A stretch of DNA of 64,000 nucleotides from Terracoccus luteus (GCF_003635045.1 NZ_RBXT01000001.1:3348001-3412000); one strand, 5' to 3'. Shown: positions 1 through 12,467, counted from the first letter of the stretch. A program made the numbers and translations. The notes: generated by a model from the sequence alone, not told the origin.

Positions 1-2639
<2,639 letters not shown>

Positions 2640-2822
2640 GAGTTCCTCCCTCGGCCGCGCCCTCCGCGCGGTCATCGCGTCACAGTAGACCGGGGTACGG
2701 ACACCCGCCCGTCGAGAGCGCACGGCCATCAGATGAACGGTCCGCGACGGTCCGGCGCCCCCTCGGCCGGGGCGCGCGACCCGCCCCTCGGGCGACCTCC
2801 ACCCCCTCTCGAGCGCTTCTCG

Positions 2823-3818
2823 TCATGGCTGCGGCCCGGCCTGCGGGGTCTCGCCCGCCTGCCGGTACCGAGCCGCCAGCGTCGCGAACGCGGCCGTGAG
2901 CTCCGGCGGCCCCACCACCTCCATCGCGGCCTCGAACCTGCCGAACGAGGCTGCGAGCGCCCCCCACGACCACGAGCCGGCCTCGAGCGCGCACCGGTCC
3001 TCGTCGACCGCCGTGACGGTGCCGTCGCCCGCGAAGGGGAGGACCTCGTGCACCGGAAGGTCGAGGATGACGGTGCCGCGGCACGGCCAGGCGTCGACGA
3101 CGGAGCCCTTGAACCGCGCGGAGACGAACGCGTCGACGTCTCCACCCGGTACCGGGCGGGGCGTGAACCGCGGACCGGTCGGCGTCCGCGGTCGGAGACG
3201 GTCGACCCGGTAGAGGCGCCAGTCGTCGCGGTCGAGGTCCCAGCCGAGCAGGTACCAGCGCCCGTACGAGGTGACCAGGTGCGCCGGTTCGGTGCGGCGC
3301 GGCGGGACGAGCGGCCCGTCGTCGTCCGCGACGCCGTGAGGGCTACAGTCGAAGCGCAGCACCTCGCGGTCGCGGATCGAGCCGGCGAGGGTGACGAGCA
3401 GGTCCGTCGAGACGTCGGTGGGGGCGGCGCCCGCCCGCCCGACCACCGTCACCGTGAGGGCGTCGAGGCGGTGCCGCAGGCGCGAGGGCATGACCTGCCG
3501 GACCGTCGCGAGGGCGCGCACCGCGGCCTCTCCGATGCCCGCCCCCATCGCGGGGGCCGCGTGCAGGGCCAGGGCGACCGCGACGGCCTGGTCGTCGTCG
3601 AAGAGCAGAGGCGGCAGGTCGCTCCCGGCGTCGAGCCGGTACCCGCCGTCCGGCCCCATCGTGGCGTGGATGCGGTAGCCCATCTCGCGCAGCCGTTCGA
3701 CGTCCCTGCGGACGGTCCGGTCGCTGGTCCCGAGCCGGGACGCCAGGAGATGACCCGGCCAGTCCCGTCGGGTCTGCAGCAGCGAGAGCAGGCTGAGCAG
3801 TCGGGCGGTCGTCGTCAC
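2823..3818 (-). CDS. WYL-domain HTH transcriptional regulator (YafY/DeoR-like)
   Basis: This 331-residue protein has an N-terminal winged HTH (about residues 3-55, TARLLSLLSLLQTRRDWPG and TSDRTVRRDVERLR) and a WYL ligand-sensing domain (about 130-200, with GRWYLLGWDLDRDDWRLYRV). I chose GTG 3818 because the HTH begins immediately after it; an upstream in-frame ATG would add 28 Cys/Arg-rich residues inside the promoter. It is divergent from the VOC gene at 3920, with a short shared promoter carrying a palindrome. WYL regulators often control an adjacent divergent gene, so regulation of the VOC gene and of itself is a reasonable inference. Confidence 0.85.
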   Translation of the reverse strand: MTTTARLLSLLSLLQTRRDWPGHLLASRLGTSDRTVRRDVERLREMGYRIHATMGPDGGYRLDAGSDLPPLLFDDDQAVAVALALHAAPAMGAGIGEAAVRALATVRQVMPSRLRHRLDALTVTVVGRAGAAPTDVSTDLLVTLAGSIRDREVLRFDCSPHGVADDDGPLVPPRRTEPAHLVTSYGRWYLLGWDLDRDDWRLYRVDRLRPRTPTGPRFTPRPVPGGDVDAFVSARFKGSVVDAWPCRGTVILDLPVHEVLPFAGDGTVTAVDEDRCALEAGSWSWGALAASFGRFEAAMEVVGPPELTAAFATLAARYRQAGETPQAGPQP

Positions 3819-3842
3819 ACCTCGAAGGCTACGTCGAGTGCA

Positions 3843-3857
3843 GGACAGAAACTGACC
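3843..3857. promoter_or_regulatory. Palindrome between WYL regulator and VOC gene, candidate operator
   Basis: GGACAGAAACTGACC is a near-perfect inverted repeat (GGaCAG, 3-nt centre, CTGaCC; 5 of 6 base pairs). It lies in the only intergenic gap shared by the divergent regulator and VOC gene, so it is the obvious candidate binding site for the WYL protein. Assignment by position and symmetry only. Confidence 0.45.
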
Positions 3858-3919
3858 TACACACCCTGGAGAGTGGCGACAGCAGGCCGGACGGGCCCGC
3901 ACCTCGTGAAGGAGCCACC

Positions 3920-4372
3920 ATGACCATCCAGACGACCACCCACCTCAACTTCCGTGGCGACGCTCGTGCGGCGCTGGAGTTCTACCAGTCCGTCTTCGGC
4001 GGCCACCTCGTCGTCAACACCTACGCCGACTTCGGGATGCCGGCCGGCGCTCCCGGTGCCGACAAGGTCGTGTTCGGTCTCGTCGCGGCGGACAACGGGT
4101 TCCGGATCATGGGCTACGACGTCCCCGGCCGGACCGAGGGCGCCATCACCGGCGGCGGCTCCACCCGTCGTGAGAACGGCACCACCGTGACCGACCAGGC
4201 CCTGTTCGTCTCGATCGGGTCGGACAGCCTCGACGAGCTCCGCGGCCACTGGGACGCCCTCGCCGTGGACGCGGTCGTCGTCGAGCCGTTGGCGGCGTCG
4301 GCGTGGAGCGCCGGCTTCGGGATGCTCACCGACCGGTTCGGTGTCACCTGGAGCGTGAGCGTCACGGCGTAA
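3920..4372 (+). CDS. VOC family protein (PhnB/glyoxalase-like)
   Basis: This is a 150-residue protein with the PhnB-type VOC pattern: an N-terminal TTHLNFRGDARAALEFYQSVFGG and a C-terminal FGMLTDRFGVTWSVSV. The start ATG 3920 has a good ribosome binding site (AAGGAG, about 7 nt upstream). VOC proteins include glyoxalases, dioxygenases and resistance proteins. No specific metal or substrate set can be assigned, since the PhnB group is largely uncharacterised. It is divergent from the WYL regulator and probably controlled by it. Confidence 0.85.
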   Translation: MTIQTTTHLNFRGDARAALEFYQSVFGGHLVVNTYADFGMPAGAPGADKVVFGLVAADNGFRIMGYDVPGRTEGAITGGGSTRRENGTTVTDQALFVSIGSDSLDELRGHWDALAVDAVVVEPLAASAWSAGFGMLTDRFGVTWSVSVTA

Positions 4373-4484
4373 GCGTCGCGGCCCGACCGCGAGACCGCGG
4401 TCGGGTCGGACCGCGTGGCCGGCGGCCCGTCTGTCACAGTCGGTGTGCACGCCTCGTCCCCCACCCGGCCCCGAGGAGGCATCC

Positions 4485-5268
4485 GTGGCGACACCCTCTC
4501 CGGAGACCATCGACCAGGCCTTCCGCTGGTCCGACCTGACCGGGGTGCTCGCCAACGCCGTGCTCGGCGGCGTCCTCGCCCGGCAGGCCGGGCTCGACCT
4601 CGTCGGATTCGGGACCCTCGCCATCCTCTCGGGCCTCGGGGGCGGGCTCATCCGCGACACCCTCCTGCAGGCCGGGACGCCGGCGGCCCTCACCGACTAC
4701 GCCTACCTGCTCACGGCGCTGGCCGGGGCGGCGCTCGCCTACCTGCTCGACGTCCGGGGCCGCCTCTGGGACCGGGTCTTCCCCTGCCTCGACGCCGTCG
4801 CCATGGGCTGCTGGGCGGCCGCCGGCGCGCAGAAGACGATCGGCACGGGCCTGGGCTGGCTTCCGGCGGTGCTGCTCGGCACCATCACCGCGGTCGGCGG
4901 CGGCACCGTGCGTGACGTCGTGCTGCAACGCCGCCCCGGCATCTTTGGGGGGCCCCTGTACGCGACCGCCGCCCTCGTCGCCGCCGGCGTCATGGTGACC
5001 ATGCACGCGCTGGGTCTCGCCTCCGTGGGGCCTGCTCGTCGCGACGGCGACGGGGGCCGCGCTGACCCTGGTCGCCCGGTGGCGCAACTGGGAGCTGCCC
5101 GAGCCCCGGGCCTGGCGACCGACGGCAGCGGTCGCGAAGGCCTCGGGCTCGTGGTTCCGCCACGAGGGCAAACGCTCCCCCACCACGCCGAATCCGCCCC
5201 CCGCATCCGGACCACCACGAGAAGCGGAACCTTCCCGATCCTCCGAGCCCCCCGAGGAGCACCCATGA
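4485..5268 (+). CDS. TRIC/UPF0126 (YadS-like) membrane channel protein, apparent 3' frameshift
   Basis: The protein has two internally repeated membrane halves carrying GLGGGLIRD and VGGGTVRDV, the hallmark of prokaryotic TRIC cation channels. GTG 4485 has a strong RBS (GAGGAGG at 4473-4479). The literal frame loses family-like sequence at about position 5021-5030 and runs without a stop into the downstream peptidase frame, making a false fusion. If one base is removed there, the protein continues as SWGLLVATATGAALTL and then an Arg/Trp-rich tail, ending at TGA 5266-5268, which overlaps the peptidase ATG at 5265 by ATGA as is usual in this genome. The coordinates given assume that correction. 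It is either a real disruption or a sequencing error in the GTGGGG run. Confidence 0.75.
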
Positions 5269-6536
5269 CGTCAGCCCTGCCCCAGGTCCTGTCCGGCCTC
5301 GACGACGCCCGCGGCTGGCAGGAGGAGCTGTACCGCGACCTGCACGCCCACCCGGAGCTGTCGCACCGCGAGCACCGCACCGCGCGGCTCGTGGCCGAGC
5401 GGCTCACGTCGCTCGGCTACGACGTGCGTGACGGCGTCGGCGGCACCGGGGTCGTCGGCATCCTGCGCAACGGTGACGGCCCGACCGTGCTGCTGCGGGC
5501 CGACATGGACGCCCTCCCGATCCGCGAGCGCACCGGGCTCGCCTACGCGAGCACCGACACGGCCGACGACGACGGTCAGGAGGTGCCGGTCACGCACGCC
5601 TGCGGCCACGACGTCCACGTCGTCTGCCTGCTCGGTGCGGCCGCGCTCCTCGCCGGGTCCACCGCCGCGTGGGGCGGCGCCGTCGTCGCGCTCTTCCAGC
5701 CGGCCGAGGAGGTCGGCACCGGGGCGCAGGGCATGCTCGACGACGACCTCGCCGCGCTCGTCGGCACGCCCGACGTGGCCCTGGCCCAGCACGTCCTGCC
5801 CTACCCGGTCGGCACCGTGGGCACCCGCCCCGGCTCGTTCCTCTCCGCCGCCGACACGCTGCGGATCACCCTGCACGGTCGTGGTGCCCACGGGTCGATG
5901 CCCCAGGCAGCCGTCGACCCGGTCGTGCTCGCCTCGATGGTCGTCCTGCGGCTGCAGACGATCGTGTCGCGCGAGCTGTCGCCCACCACCCCCGCGGTGC
6001 TGACGATCGGCAGCCTCCACGCCGGCTCGGCCGGCAACGTCATCAGCGACGAGGCCGTGCTGCAGCTCAACGTGCGCACGTACGACGAGGCGACCCGGAC
6101 GCAGGTGCTGGATGCCGTCACCCGCATCGTCCGCGCGGAGTGCGCCGCGTCGGGGTCGCCGCAGGAGCCGACCGTCGAGGTCGTCGACCACTACCCGCCG
6201 ACCGTCAACGACGCCGACACGACGGCCCGCGTCCGCGCGGCCTTCGACACCGCGTTCGGCGACGCCGTCTTCGACATCGACCTGCAGACCGCCAGCGAGG
6301 ACTTCAGCGTCGTCCCCGACGCCCTCGGGACGCCGTACTGCTACTGGGGAAACGGTGGCATCGACCCCGACGCCTACGCCGTGGCGCAGGAGGCGGGACG
6401 CATCGCCTCGGACGTCCCCGTCAACCACTCACCCACCTTCTCGCCCGTCGTCCAGCCGACGCTCGACACGGGGACGTCGGCGATGGTCACTGCGGCGCTG
6501 GCCTGGCTGGCCCCGGACGGCGACCGCCCCGCATGA
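5265..6536 (+). CDS. M20D-family amidohydrolase (N-acyl-amino acid / hippurate hydrolase type)
   Basis: This is a 423-residue cytosolic metallohydrolase. It has RADMDALP (78-84), the metal-binding ACGHDVH (112-118), QPAEEVG (145-151), the dimerisation-domain GRGAHGSMP and the C-terminal NHSPTF. This set is typical of M20D enzymes (carboxypeptidase Ss1, hippurate hydrolase, IAA-amino acid hydrolase), which cleave N-acyl amino acids. The ATG at 5265 overlaps the corrected stop of the TRIC gene, so the two are probably co-transcribed. The gene ends 30 bp before a convergent gene. Substrate is not predictable beyond the family. Confidence 0.88.
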   Translation: MTSALPQVLSGLDDARGWQEELYRDLHAHPELSHREHRTARLVAERLTSLGYDVRDGVGGTGVVGILRNGDGPTVLLRADMDALPIRERTGLAYASTDTADDDGQEVPVTHACGHDVHVVCLLGAAALLAGSTAAWGGAVVALFQPAEEVGTGAQGMLDDDLAALVGTPDVALAQHVLPYPVGTVGTRPGSFLSAADTLRITLHGRGAHGSMPQAAVDPVVLASMVVLRLQTIVSRELSPTTPAVLTIGSLHAGSAGNVISDEAVLQLNVRTYDEATRTQVLDAVTRIVRAECAASGSPQEPTVEVVDHYPPTVNDADTTARVRAAFDTAFGDAVFDIDLQTASEDFSVVPDALGTPYCYWGNGGIDPDAYAVAQEAGRIASDVPVNHSPTFSPVVQPTLDTGTSAMVTAALAWLAPDGDRPA

Positions 6537-6566
6537 ACCGACCGGCCGCAGCGGGCTACCGACCCG

Positions 6567-7982
6567 TCAGGAGAAGCGGACGAGCACCCGGTCGCCGGCA
6601 CCGGTGAGCGGCCCGGCGAGGTCGTCGGCCTCGGCGGTGCCGTCATGACTGTGTCGCGGGGCCGCGCCGTCATGGGCCTCGGCGTCGACGGCGGCCTCGG
6701 TCGTCTCGGCCGGGGCGGGCAGGGCCGCCCGGTCGCGCGCCCGCAGCCAGACGGCGACGGCGAGCCACAGCACCGCCACGACGCGCAGCATCGACAGGGC
6801 GGCGTACCAGGGCGCCGGCAGCCCGCGGTCGGGTGTCGTGTTGCCGGCGATGCTCAGCCAGACCGCGACGAAGTTGACCGCCTCGGCGGAGGCCCAGACG
6901 AGATGGTCGCGCCACTGCACCGCGCACCAGGCCACGAGCGGCACGAGCCAGAGCGAGCTCTGCACGGTGAACGACTTGCCGGTGACGAGCACGATGGCGA
7001 CCATGACGAGCGAGACCTCGGCGAGCGTCGGGCGACGCCGGGACGACAGGGCGAGCACCGCGCCGGCCACGAGGGCGAGCACCCAGCCGAGCGCCGCGAT
7101 GGCCGTGATGGCCCCGTTGGGCAGCGGGTGCCCGGCGAGCTGCGGCAGCAGCCACGGCGAGCCGTAGCCCGCGCCCGACTCGGCCCACCCCTGGTAGGCC
7201 GACAGGGCGGCATCCGGGTTGAGCACCCACAGCCCGACGAGCACGACGCCGAACGTCGCGAGCGCCCGCACCGCGAGGCGCCCGAAGTCGCGCAGCCGAC
7301 CCGCGCGCAGGGCGAGCAGTCCGATCGCCACGATGATGAGCACGGGGTAGCTGCGCGCGCTCACGGCCAGACCGAGCAGGATGCCGGCCAGCGCCGGCCG
7401 TCGTCGGCCCCACGCCCACATGCCCGCGGTCGCGAGCGCCACCCCGAGCAGGTCGGCGGAGACGAAGGCGACGAGGGCGACGACGGGGGCGACGGCGACG
7501 TGGGCCGCGCTGAACGGCATCCGGGAGGTCGAGGCGACGAACCAGACGATGGCGAGGAGCAGGACGGTGCTGACGGCCGCCCACAGCGCGAAGAACCACG
7601 CCGCCTGCGAGCTGATGCCGTTGGCACCGTCGTGCGGCACGAGGGAGGCGACAGCGGTGAGGGCGAGACCGGTGAGCGGGGGCTGGCCCGTCGTCGCGGC
7701 TTCGGGCCCGCCCTGGAGGAAGGCGGCCAGGCCGTCCTTGACCGGGGAGTCGCGGTAGGTGTTCGGCAGGTCGCTGTAGCAGGCGTTCCAGAACTGGCCG
7801 TCGCCGACGAACCCGGTGCGCAGACAGGGCACGCGCAGCAGGATGCCGAAGGCGGCGGGCAGGGCCGCGAGGGCCGAGAGCACGGCGGCGACGGTGACCC
7901 ACGACTGCCGCGGCGGCGACGCGTAGCGGCCCCGCGGCCCCCCGATGACCTCGGAGGCCGCGTCGACGACGGGGTCGCGCAT
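6567..7982 (-). CDS. Polytopic membrane protein, GT87/DUF2029-like glycosyltransferase
   Basis: This is a 471-residue protein with about ten hydrophobic segments, and an acidic His/Ala-rich cytoplasmic tail over the last 60 residues. The N-terminal loop after the first helix carries FVGDGQFWNACYSDLP, and the mid-protein loops are short, resembling GT-C polyprenyl-phosphate mannosyltransferases (GT87). Its ATG shares one base with the stop of the penicillin-binding protein gene upstream, so the two form an operon, which suggests a role in cell-envelope glycan synthesis. I cannot identify a catalytic Asp pair with certainty, so the enzyme class is tentative. Confidence 0.65.
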   Translation of the reverse strand: MRDPVVDAASEVIGGPRGRYASPPRQSWVTVAAVLSALAALPAAFGILLRVPCLRTGFVGDGQFWNACYSDLPNTYRDSPVKDGLAAFLQGGPEAATTGQPPLTGLALTAVASLVPHDGANGISSQAAWFFALWAAVSTVLLLAIVWFVASTSRMPFSAAHVAVAPVVALVAFVSADLLGVALATAGMWAWGRRRPALAGILLGLAVSARSYPVLIIVAIGLLALRAGRLRDFGRLAVRALATFGVVLVGLWVLNPDAALSAYQGWAESGAGYGSPWLLPQLAGHPLPNGAITAIAALGWVLALVAGAVLALSSRRRPTLAEVSLVMVAIVLVTGKSFTVQSSLWLVPLVAWCAVQWRDHLVWASAEAVNFVAVWLSIAGNTTPDRGLPAPWYAALSMLRVVAVLWLAVAVWLRARDRAALPAPAETTEAAVDAEAHDGAAPRHSHDGTAEADDLAGPLTGAGDRVLVRFS

Positions 7983-10288
7983 CAGCCGGTGGTGGCGGGC
8001 GCGGCGGTCACGCGGTCGGACGTCGGCGCCCCGGGGTTGGCGGGCTTCGTCGGCCTCCCGCCGTTGGTGCGCGTCGTGGTCGGCTGGGGCCGGGTGGACG
8101 TGGGCTGCGGCGGTCGCGTCGACGTGGGCTCGGGTGGGCGGGTCGAGGTCGGCTGCGGCGGTCGCGTCGAGGTGGGCGCGGGCGGCTGGGTCGTCGTCGG
8201 CTCCGGGGCGGTCGTCGACGGCTCGGGTGTCGACGTGGTCGGCTCGGGGCTGGAGGGGCTCGGCTCCGCACTCGGCGTGGACGGGTCGTTCGTCGGCTGC
8301 TGCTGCGTGAACGTCGGACGCTGCGTCGCCGGCGGCGTGTAGACCGGGCGCAGGTCGTTGTCACCGACGCCGACCCGGTCGGGGAACTGCTCGACCGGCA
8401 GGTTCTCGAGCGCCACCTGCATGAAGTCGTAGAACACGTCGGCCGGGATCGTGCCGCCGGTGAGGTTGGTGTCCTCGGAGTCGGTGAGGGTCAGGGCGTT
8501 GCCGTTCGCGTCGGGCTTGTACATCCCGATGGACACGGCGAGCTGGGGCACGAAGCCGCTGAACCAGATCGACTTGCTGGCCGACGAGGTGCCCGTCTTG
8601 CCGGCGATCGGCCGGTCGAGCCGCTGCAGCTTCGTCGCGGTGCCGCCGGTGCGCACGGTGTACGTCATGGCGTTCGTGACGTCGGCCGTCACGTCGGCGT
8701 CGAAGGCCCGCACCGGCTCGGGCTTGGCGTCGTACTGGAAGTCGTCGGTCGTCGACGTCACCTTCTTGATGACGTACGCCTTGGTGCGCAGGCCCTGGCT
8801 CGCGATGGTCGAGTAGGCCGTGGCCATGTCGACGACGTGCGGCGAGGCACTGCCGAGCACGTTGGTGAGGCTGTCGTCGAGGCCCTTGGTGTTGGCCGGG
8901 ATGCCGGCGTCGATCGCGGCCTGGCGCGTCTTGGCCGGGCCGATGTCGTTGTTGAGGTTGACGAAGGCCGTGTTGATCGAGCGACCGATCATGCGGCGCA
9001 TGTCGACCATGCCGTACGAGATGCCGCCGAAGTTGACGATGCGCGTGCCGTCGATCTCCTGCGGCTGGTCGCCGTCGAACCGGGTCTTCGTCGAGACCCC
9101 GTCGCGCACGGCGGCGAGCACCGCGAAGGGCTTGAAGTTCGAGGCGCCCTGCAGGATGGCCTGCGTCGCCGTGTTGAGCTGGCTCTTGCGGTAGTCGGCA
9201 CCGCCGTACATGGCGACGACGGCGCCGTCGCCCGGCTTCATCGCGACGAGCCCGCCGGTGACCTTCTCGGGCAGGTTGTCCTTCATCGCCTCGACGGCGG
9301 CGTCCTGCGACGTCTTCTGGATCGTCGTCGTGATGCGTAGGCCGCCGCGCTCGATCTCGGCGTCGGTGAGGCCGGTGCGGGTCAGCTCGTTGGTGACGAC
9401 CGCCGTGATGTAGCCCGTCGTGCCCGAGCCGAAGCCGTTGGCCTTCGCGGCGGCGATCTTCGGCAGGTTCGCGTCCTTCGCCCGGTCGGCGGCGCTCAGC
9501 CACCCCTCGGTCACCATGCCGTCGAGAACGTAGGCGTAGCGGCGCTGGAGGTTCTCCTTCTGGGCCTCGCCGAGGGCCGGGTCGAAGAGGCTGGGCGCGT
9601 TGATGACCGAGGCGAGCACCGCCCCCTCGGGGACCGTCAGCTGCGAGACGTCCTTGTTGAAGTACGCCTTGGCCGCGCTCTGGATGCCGTAGGCCCCGCG
9701 GCCGTAGTAGATCGTGTTGAGGTAGTCCTCGAGGATCTGGTCCTTGCTGTACTGGCTGTCGATCTTGACCGCGATGAGGATCTCGCGTGCCTTGCGCGAG
9801 ATGGTGCGGTCCTGGCTGAGGAAGTAGTTCTTCACGTACTGCTGCGTGATGGTCGAGCCACCGACCTGGGCCTCGCCCGTGATGCTCGTCTTCACCGCGC
9901 GCAGGATGCCGCCGACCGAGATGCCGTTGTTCTCGTAGAAGCTGCGGTCCTCGGCGGCGAGGTGCGCCTCCTGCACCGCCTTCGGCACCTTCGACAGCGG
10001 CACCGACTCGCGGTTGGCGTTGTCGGGGGCGATGCGGTCGAGCTCGGTCTTGCCGTCGGCGTAGTAGACGATCGAGACCTGCTTGTCGGCCAGCTCGTTC
10101 GGGGCCGGGATCGTCGTGCGCTGGTAGGCCACGAAGACGCCGATGGCCCCGAGCACGACGAGCACGAGGGCCGTCAGCGAGCCCCACTTGAGGGTGCCGA
10201 CGAGGGCCCGCCGCCAGCCGGTGCGCTTCGGGCGCTGGGCTCGGCGCGAGGTCTTCGTCGCTCGCGTGCTCTGACTCAACTGCTCCAC
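7982..10288 (-). CDS. Class A penicillin-binding protein (transglycosylase/transpeptidase)
   Basis: This is a 768-residue bifunctional peptidoglycan synthase. A basic cytoplasmic head and one membrane helix (about 35-55) precede a GT51 domain with the catalytic EDRSFY (Glu113) and GGSTITQQ (143-150). The transpeptidase domain has SNFK (Ser383/Lys386), SIN (437-439) and KTGTSS (564-569). After about residue 660 there is a long Pro/Thr-rich tail with repeated TSTRPPQP/TSTRPPEP units, common in actinobacterial PonA proteins. GTG 10288 is chosen because the basic head starts there and GAAGAGAAG lies just upstream; GTG 10291 is equally possible. It is divergent from PadR and co-transcribed with the GT87-like gene. 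Confidence 0.9.
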   Translation of the reverse strand: MEQLSQSTRATKTSRRAQRPKRTGWRRALVGTLKWGSLTALVLVVLGAIGVFVAYQRTTIPAPNELADKQVSIVYYADGKTELDRIAPDNANRESVPLSKVPKAVQEAHLAAEDRSFYENNGISVGGILRAVKTSITGEAQVGGSTITQQYVKNYFLSQDRTISRKAREILIAVKIDSQYSKDQILEDYLNTIYYGRGAYGIQSAAKAYFNKDVSQLTVPEGAVLASVINAPSLFDPALGEAQKENLQRRYAYVLDGMVTEGWLSAADRAKDANLPKIAAAKANGFGSGTTGYITAVVTNELTRTGLTDAEIERGGLRITTTIQKTSQDAAVEAMKDNLPEKVTGGLVAMKPGDGAVVAMYGGADYRKSQLNTATQAILQGASNFKPFAVLAAVRDGVSTKTRFDGDQPQEIDGTRIVNFGGISYGMVDMRRMIGRSINTAFVNLNNDIGPAKTRQAAIDAGIPANTKGLDDSLTNVLGSASPHVVDMATAYSTIASQGLRTKAYVIKKVTSTTDDFQYDAKPEPVRAFDADVTADVTNAMTYTVRTGGTATKLQRLDRPIAGKTGTSSASKSIWFSGFVPQLAVSIGMYKPDANGNALTLTDSEDTNLTGGTIPADVFYDFMQVALENLPVEQFPDRVGVGDNDLRPVYTPPATQRPTFTQQQPTNDPSTPSAEPSPSSPEPTTSTPEPSTTAPEPTTTQPPAPTSTRPPQPTSTRPPEPTSTRPPQPTSTRPQPTTTRTNGGRPTKPANPGAPTSDRVTAAPATTG

Positions 10289-10534
10289 CACTTCTCTTCG
10301 CGTGGCCCGACGGGCGCACGGCGGACCCGTCCGGACGTGCGGAGACGTGCGGCCGGGCCCTCGGACTCGGTCCAGTATGGCCCGGCACCCCTGTGGATGC
10401 CGAACCGCGGGTGTGGTAGTGGCGCGCGGTCCGTACGGGGCGAGGTCACGGCCGTCGGACCGGCTCCGCGCCCGTCGAGCGGCCGCACCCGCCCGACCAC
10501 CCGGCATCCGCGCCGCACCGACCGGTGACGCGGC

Positions 10535-10555
10535 GATGTATCGCACCGATATATC
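10535..10555. promoter_or_regulatory. PadR-type operator upstream of padR-ino1
   Basis: GATGTATCG-CAC-CGATATATC is an inverted repeat with 8 of 9 matching arm positions, rich in ATAT unlike its surroundings. It lies about 75 bp upstream of the PadR start and in the gap shared with the divergent PBP gene. PadR regulators commonly bind such ATAT-containing dyads in their own promoters, so autoregulation is the natural inference. Confidence 0.55.
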
Positions 10556-10630
10556 TCTGTGTACTCTGACGACAGACCCGCCGCCCCGCGCGGCGCCGAC
10601 GACGACCACGACGACGCAGAGGAGGACACC

Positions 10631-11287
10631 GTGCCCACGAGCGCAGGCTCACCCCGGTCGCGCCGCGCCGCTCTGCTCGAGTTCGCGGTGCTCGGCCTGC
10701 TGCACGACTCGCCGCTGCACGGCTACGAGCTGCGCAAGCGGCTCACGACGGCGCTCGGCATCTTCCGGGCCGTCTCGTACGGCTCGCTCTACCCGTGCCT
10801 GCGCGGACTCGTCGAGCGCGGCCTCATCGGCGAGCGCACCGACGACACCGGCGCCGGTGGCCGCCGACCCCGGATCACGTACGAGCTGACGGCCGAGGGC
10901 AAGGAGCATTTCCAGGACCTCGTCGCCGCCGCCGGCCCCGACGCGTGGGACGACGACGACTTCGACGTCCGCCTCGCCTTCTTCTCGCGCACCGAGGCCC
11001 AGGTGCGCCTGCGCATCCTCGAAGGGCGTCGCTCGCGCCTCGAGGAGCGCCTGGCCAACATCCGCGAGGCCTCGACCCGCAACCGCGAGCGGATGGACGG
11101 CTATACCCTCGCGCTGCAGAGCCACGGTGAGGACTTCGCCGAGCGCGAGGTGCGCTGGCTCGACGAGCTCATCACCGCCGAGCGGCGCGCCGCCCTCGAC
11201 CCCGGTCCCGCCGCCTACGACGACCTCGACCACCAGCCGGCCGCGCCGTCGGGGACACCGTCGGGGACCCCGCCCGACGGGGACTGA
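10631..11287 (+). CDS. PadR family transcriptional regulator
   Basis: This is a 218-residue protein. The N-terminal winged helix reads [21 protein letters not shown] then [18 protein letters not shown] and [10 protein letters not shown], the canonical PadR fold. A long helical C-terminal half (Arg/Glu-rich, about 115-185) would mediate dimerisation, followed by a disordered Pro/Ser/Gly tail. GTG 10631 follows AGAGGAGG by a good spacing; an upstream ATG at 10559 would put the operator inside the coding region. It lies directly upstream of inositol-phosphate synthase, an arrangement also found in mycobacteria (Rv0047c/Rv0046c), so control of ino1 is likely. Confidence 0.9.
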   Translation: MPTSAGSPRSRRAALLEFAVLGLLHDSPLHGYELRKRLTTALGIFRAVSYGSLYPCLRGLVERGLIGERTDDTGAGGRRPRITYELTAEGKEHFQDLVAAAGPDAWDDDDFDVRLAFFSRTEAQVRLRILEGRRSRLEERLANIREASTRNRERMDGYTLALQSHGEDFAEREVRWLDELITAERRAALDPGPAAYDDLDHQPAAPSGTPSGTPPDGD

Positions 11288-11375
11288 GCCGTCGGCGCCC
11301 GCGCGCCCCCCGGCATCCCCCGGCCCCACCCACCAGACCCTCTTCGTCAGACCACCACACAACAAGGAGCCACCC

Positions 11376-12467
11376 ATGGGATCCATCCGCGTCGCCATCG
11401 TCGGCGTCGGCAACTGCGCGAGCTCGCTCGTGCAGGGTGTCGAGTTCTACAAGGACGCCGACCCCACGACGACCGTGCCCGGCCTCATGCACGTGACGTT
11501 CGGCGAGTACCACGTCGGTGACGTCGAGTTCGTCGCCGCGTTCGACGTCGACGACAAGAAGGTCGGCAAGGACCTCGCCGAGGCCATCAACGCCTCGGAG
11601 AACAACACCATCAAGATCACCGACGTCCCCACGACTGGCGTCGAGGTGCAGCGGGGCCACACCCTCGACGGGCTCGGCAAGTACTACCGCATGACGATCG
11701 ACGAGTCGGCCGCCGAGCCGGTCGACGTCGTGTCGGTGCTCAAGGAGCGCCGGGTCGACGTCCTCGTCTCCTACCTCCCCGTCGGCTCCGAGCAGGCCGA
11801 CAAGTTCTACGCGCAGTGCGCCATCGACGCGAAGGTCGCCTTCGTCAACGCCCTGCCGGTCTTCATCGCCAGCGACCCCGAGTGGTCGGCGAAGTTCGAG
11901 GCCGCCGGCGTGCCGATCATCGGCGACGACATCAAGAGCCAGGTCGGTGCCACCATCACCCACCGCGTCATGGCCAAGCTCTTCGAGGACCGCGGCGTCG
12001 CGCTCGACCGGACGTACCAGCTCAACGTCGGCGGCAACATGGACTTCAAGAACATGCTCGAGCGCGAGCGCCTGGAGTCCAAGAAGGTCAGCAAGACCCA
12101 GGCCGTCACGTCGAACCTGCGCGGCGAGCTCGCCGACAAGATCGACGACCGCAACGTGCACATCGGCCCCAGCGACTACGTGCAGTGGCTCGACGACCGC
12201 AAGTGGGCCTACGTGCGCCTCGAGGGCCGCGCCTTCGGCGACGTGCCGCTGAACCTCGAGTACAAGCTCGAGGTGTGGGACTCCCCCAACTCGGCCGGCA
12301 TCATCATCGACGCCGTGCGCGCCGCGAAGATCGCCAAGGACCGCGGCATCGGCGGCGCCCTGCTGTCCGCGTCGTCGTACCTCATGAAGTCCCCGCCCGA
12401 GCAGCGCGAGGACACCGAGGGCCGCCGTCGCCTCGAGGCCTTCATCACCGGCGACGAGGCGCGCTGA
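11376..12467 (+). CDS. ino1: Inositol-3-phosphate synthase
   Basis: This is a 363-residue cytosolic enzyme converting glucose 6-phosphate to 1L-myo-inositol 1-phosphate (NAD-dependent), the first step towards phosphatidylinositol and mycothiol in actinobacteria. The N-terminus [19 protein letters not shown] is the NAD-binding loop of the short actinobacterial Ino1 form. Other signatures are [50 protein letters not shown] and the C-terminal [12 protein letters not shown]. Length and motifs match the mycobacterial enzyme. ATG 11376 has AAGGAG upstream. The gene ends before a strong hairpin at 12523. Confidence 0.95.
   Translation: MGSIRVAIVGVGNCASSLVQGVEFYKDADPTTTVPGLMHVTFGEYHVGDVEFVAAFDVDDKKVGKDLAEAINASENNTIKITDVPTTGVEVQRGHTLDGLGKYYRMTIDESAAEPVDVVSVLKERRVDVLVSYLPVGSEQADKFYAQCAIDAKVAFVNALPVFIASDPEWSAKFEAAGVPIIGDDIKSQVGATITHRVMAKLFEDRGVALDRTYQLNVGGNMDFKNMLERERLESKKVSKTQAVTSNLRGELADKIDDRNVHIGPSDYVQWLDDRKWAYVRLEGRAFGDVPLNLEYKLEVWDSPNSAGIIIDAVRAAKIAKDRGIGGALLSASSYLMKSPPEQREDTEGRRRLEAFITGDEAR

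Noticed and set aside
4443-6536. A TRIC-amidohydrolase fusion protein
   Set aside because: The joining segment is not protein-like, and a one-base correction restores two normal genes with an ATGA overlap.
8005-8290. A separate repeat-protein gene
   Set aside because: The Pro/Thr repeats are the in-frame C-terminal tail of the penicillin-binding protein.
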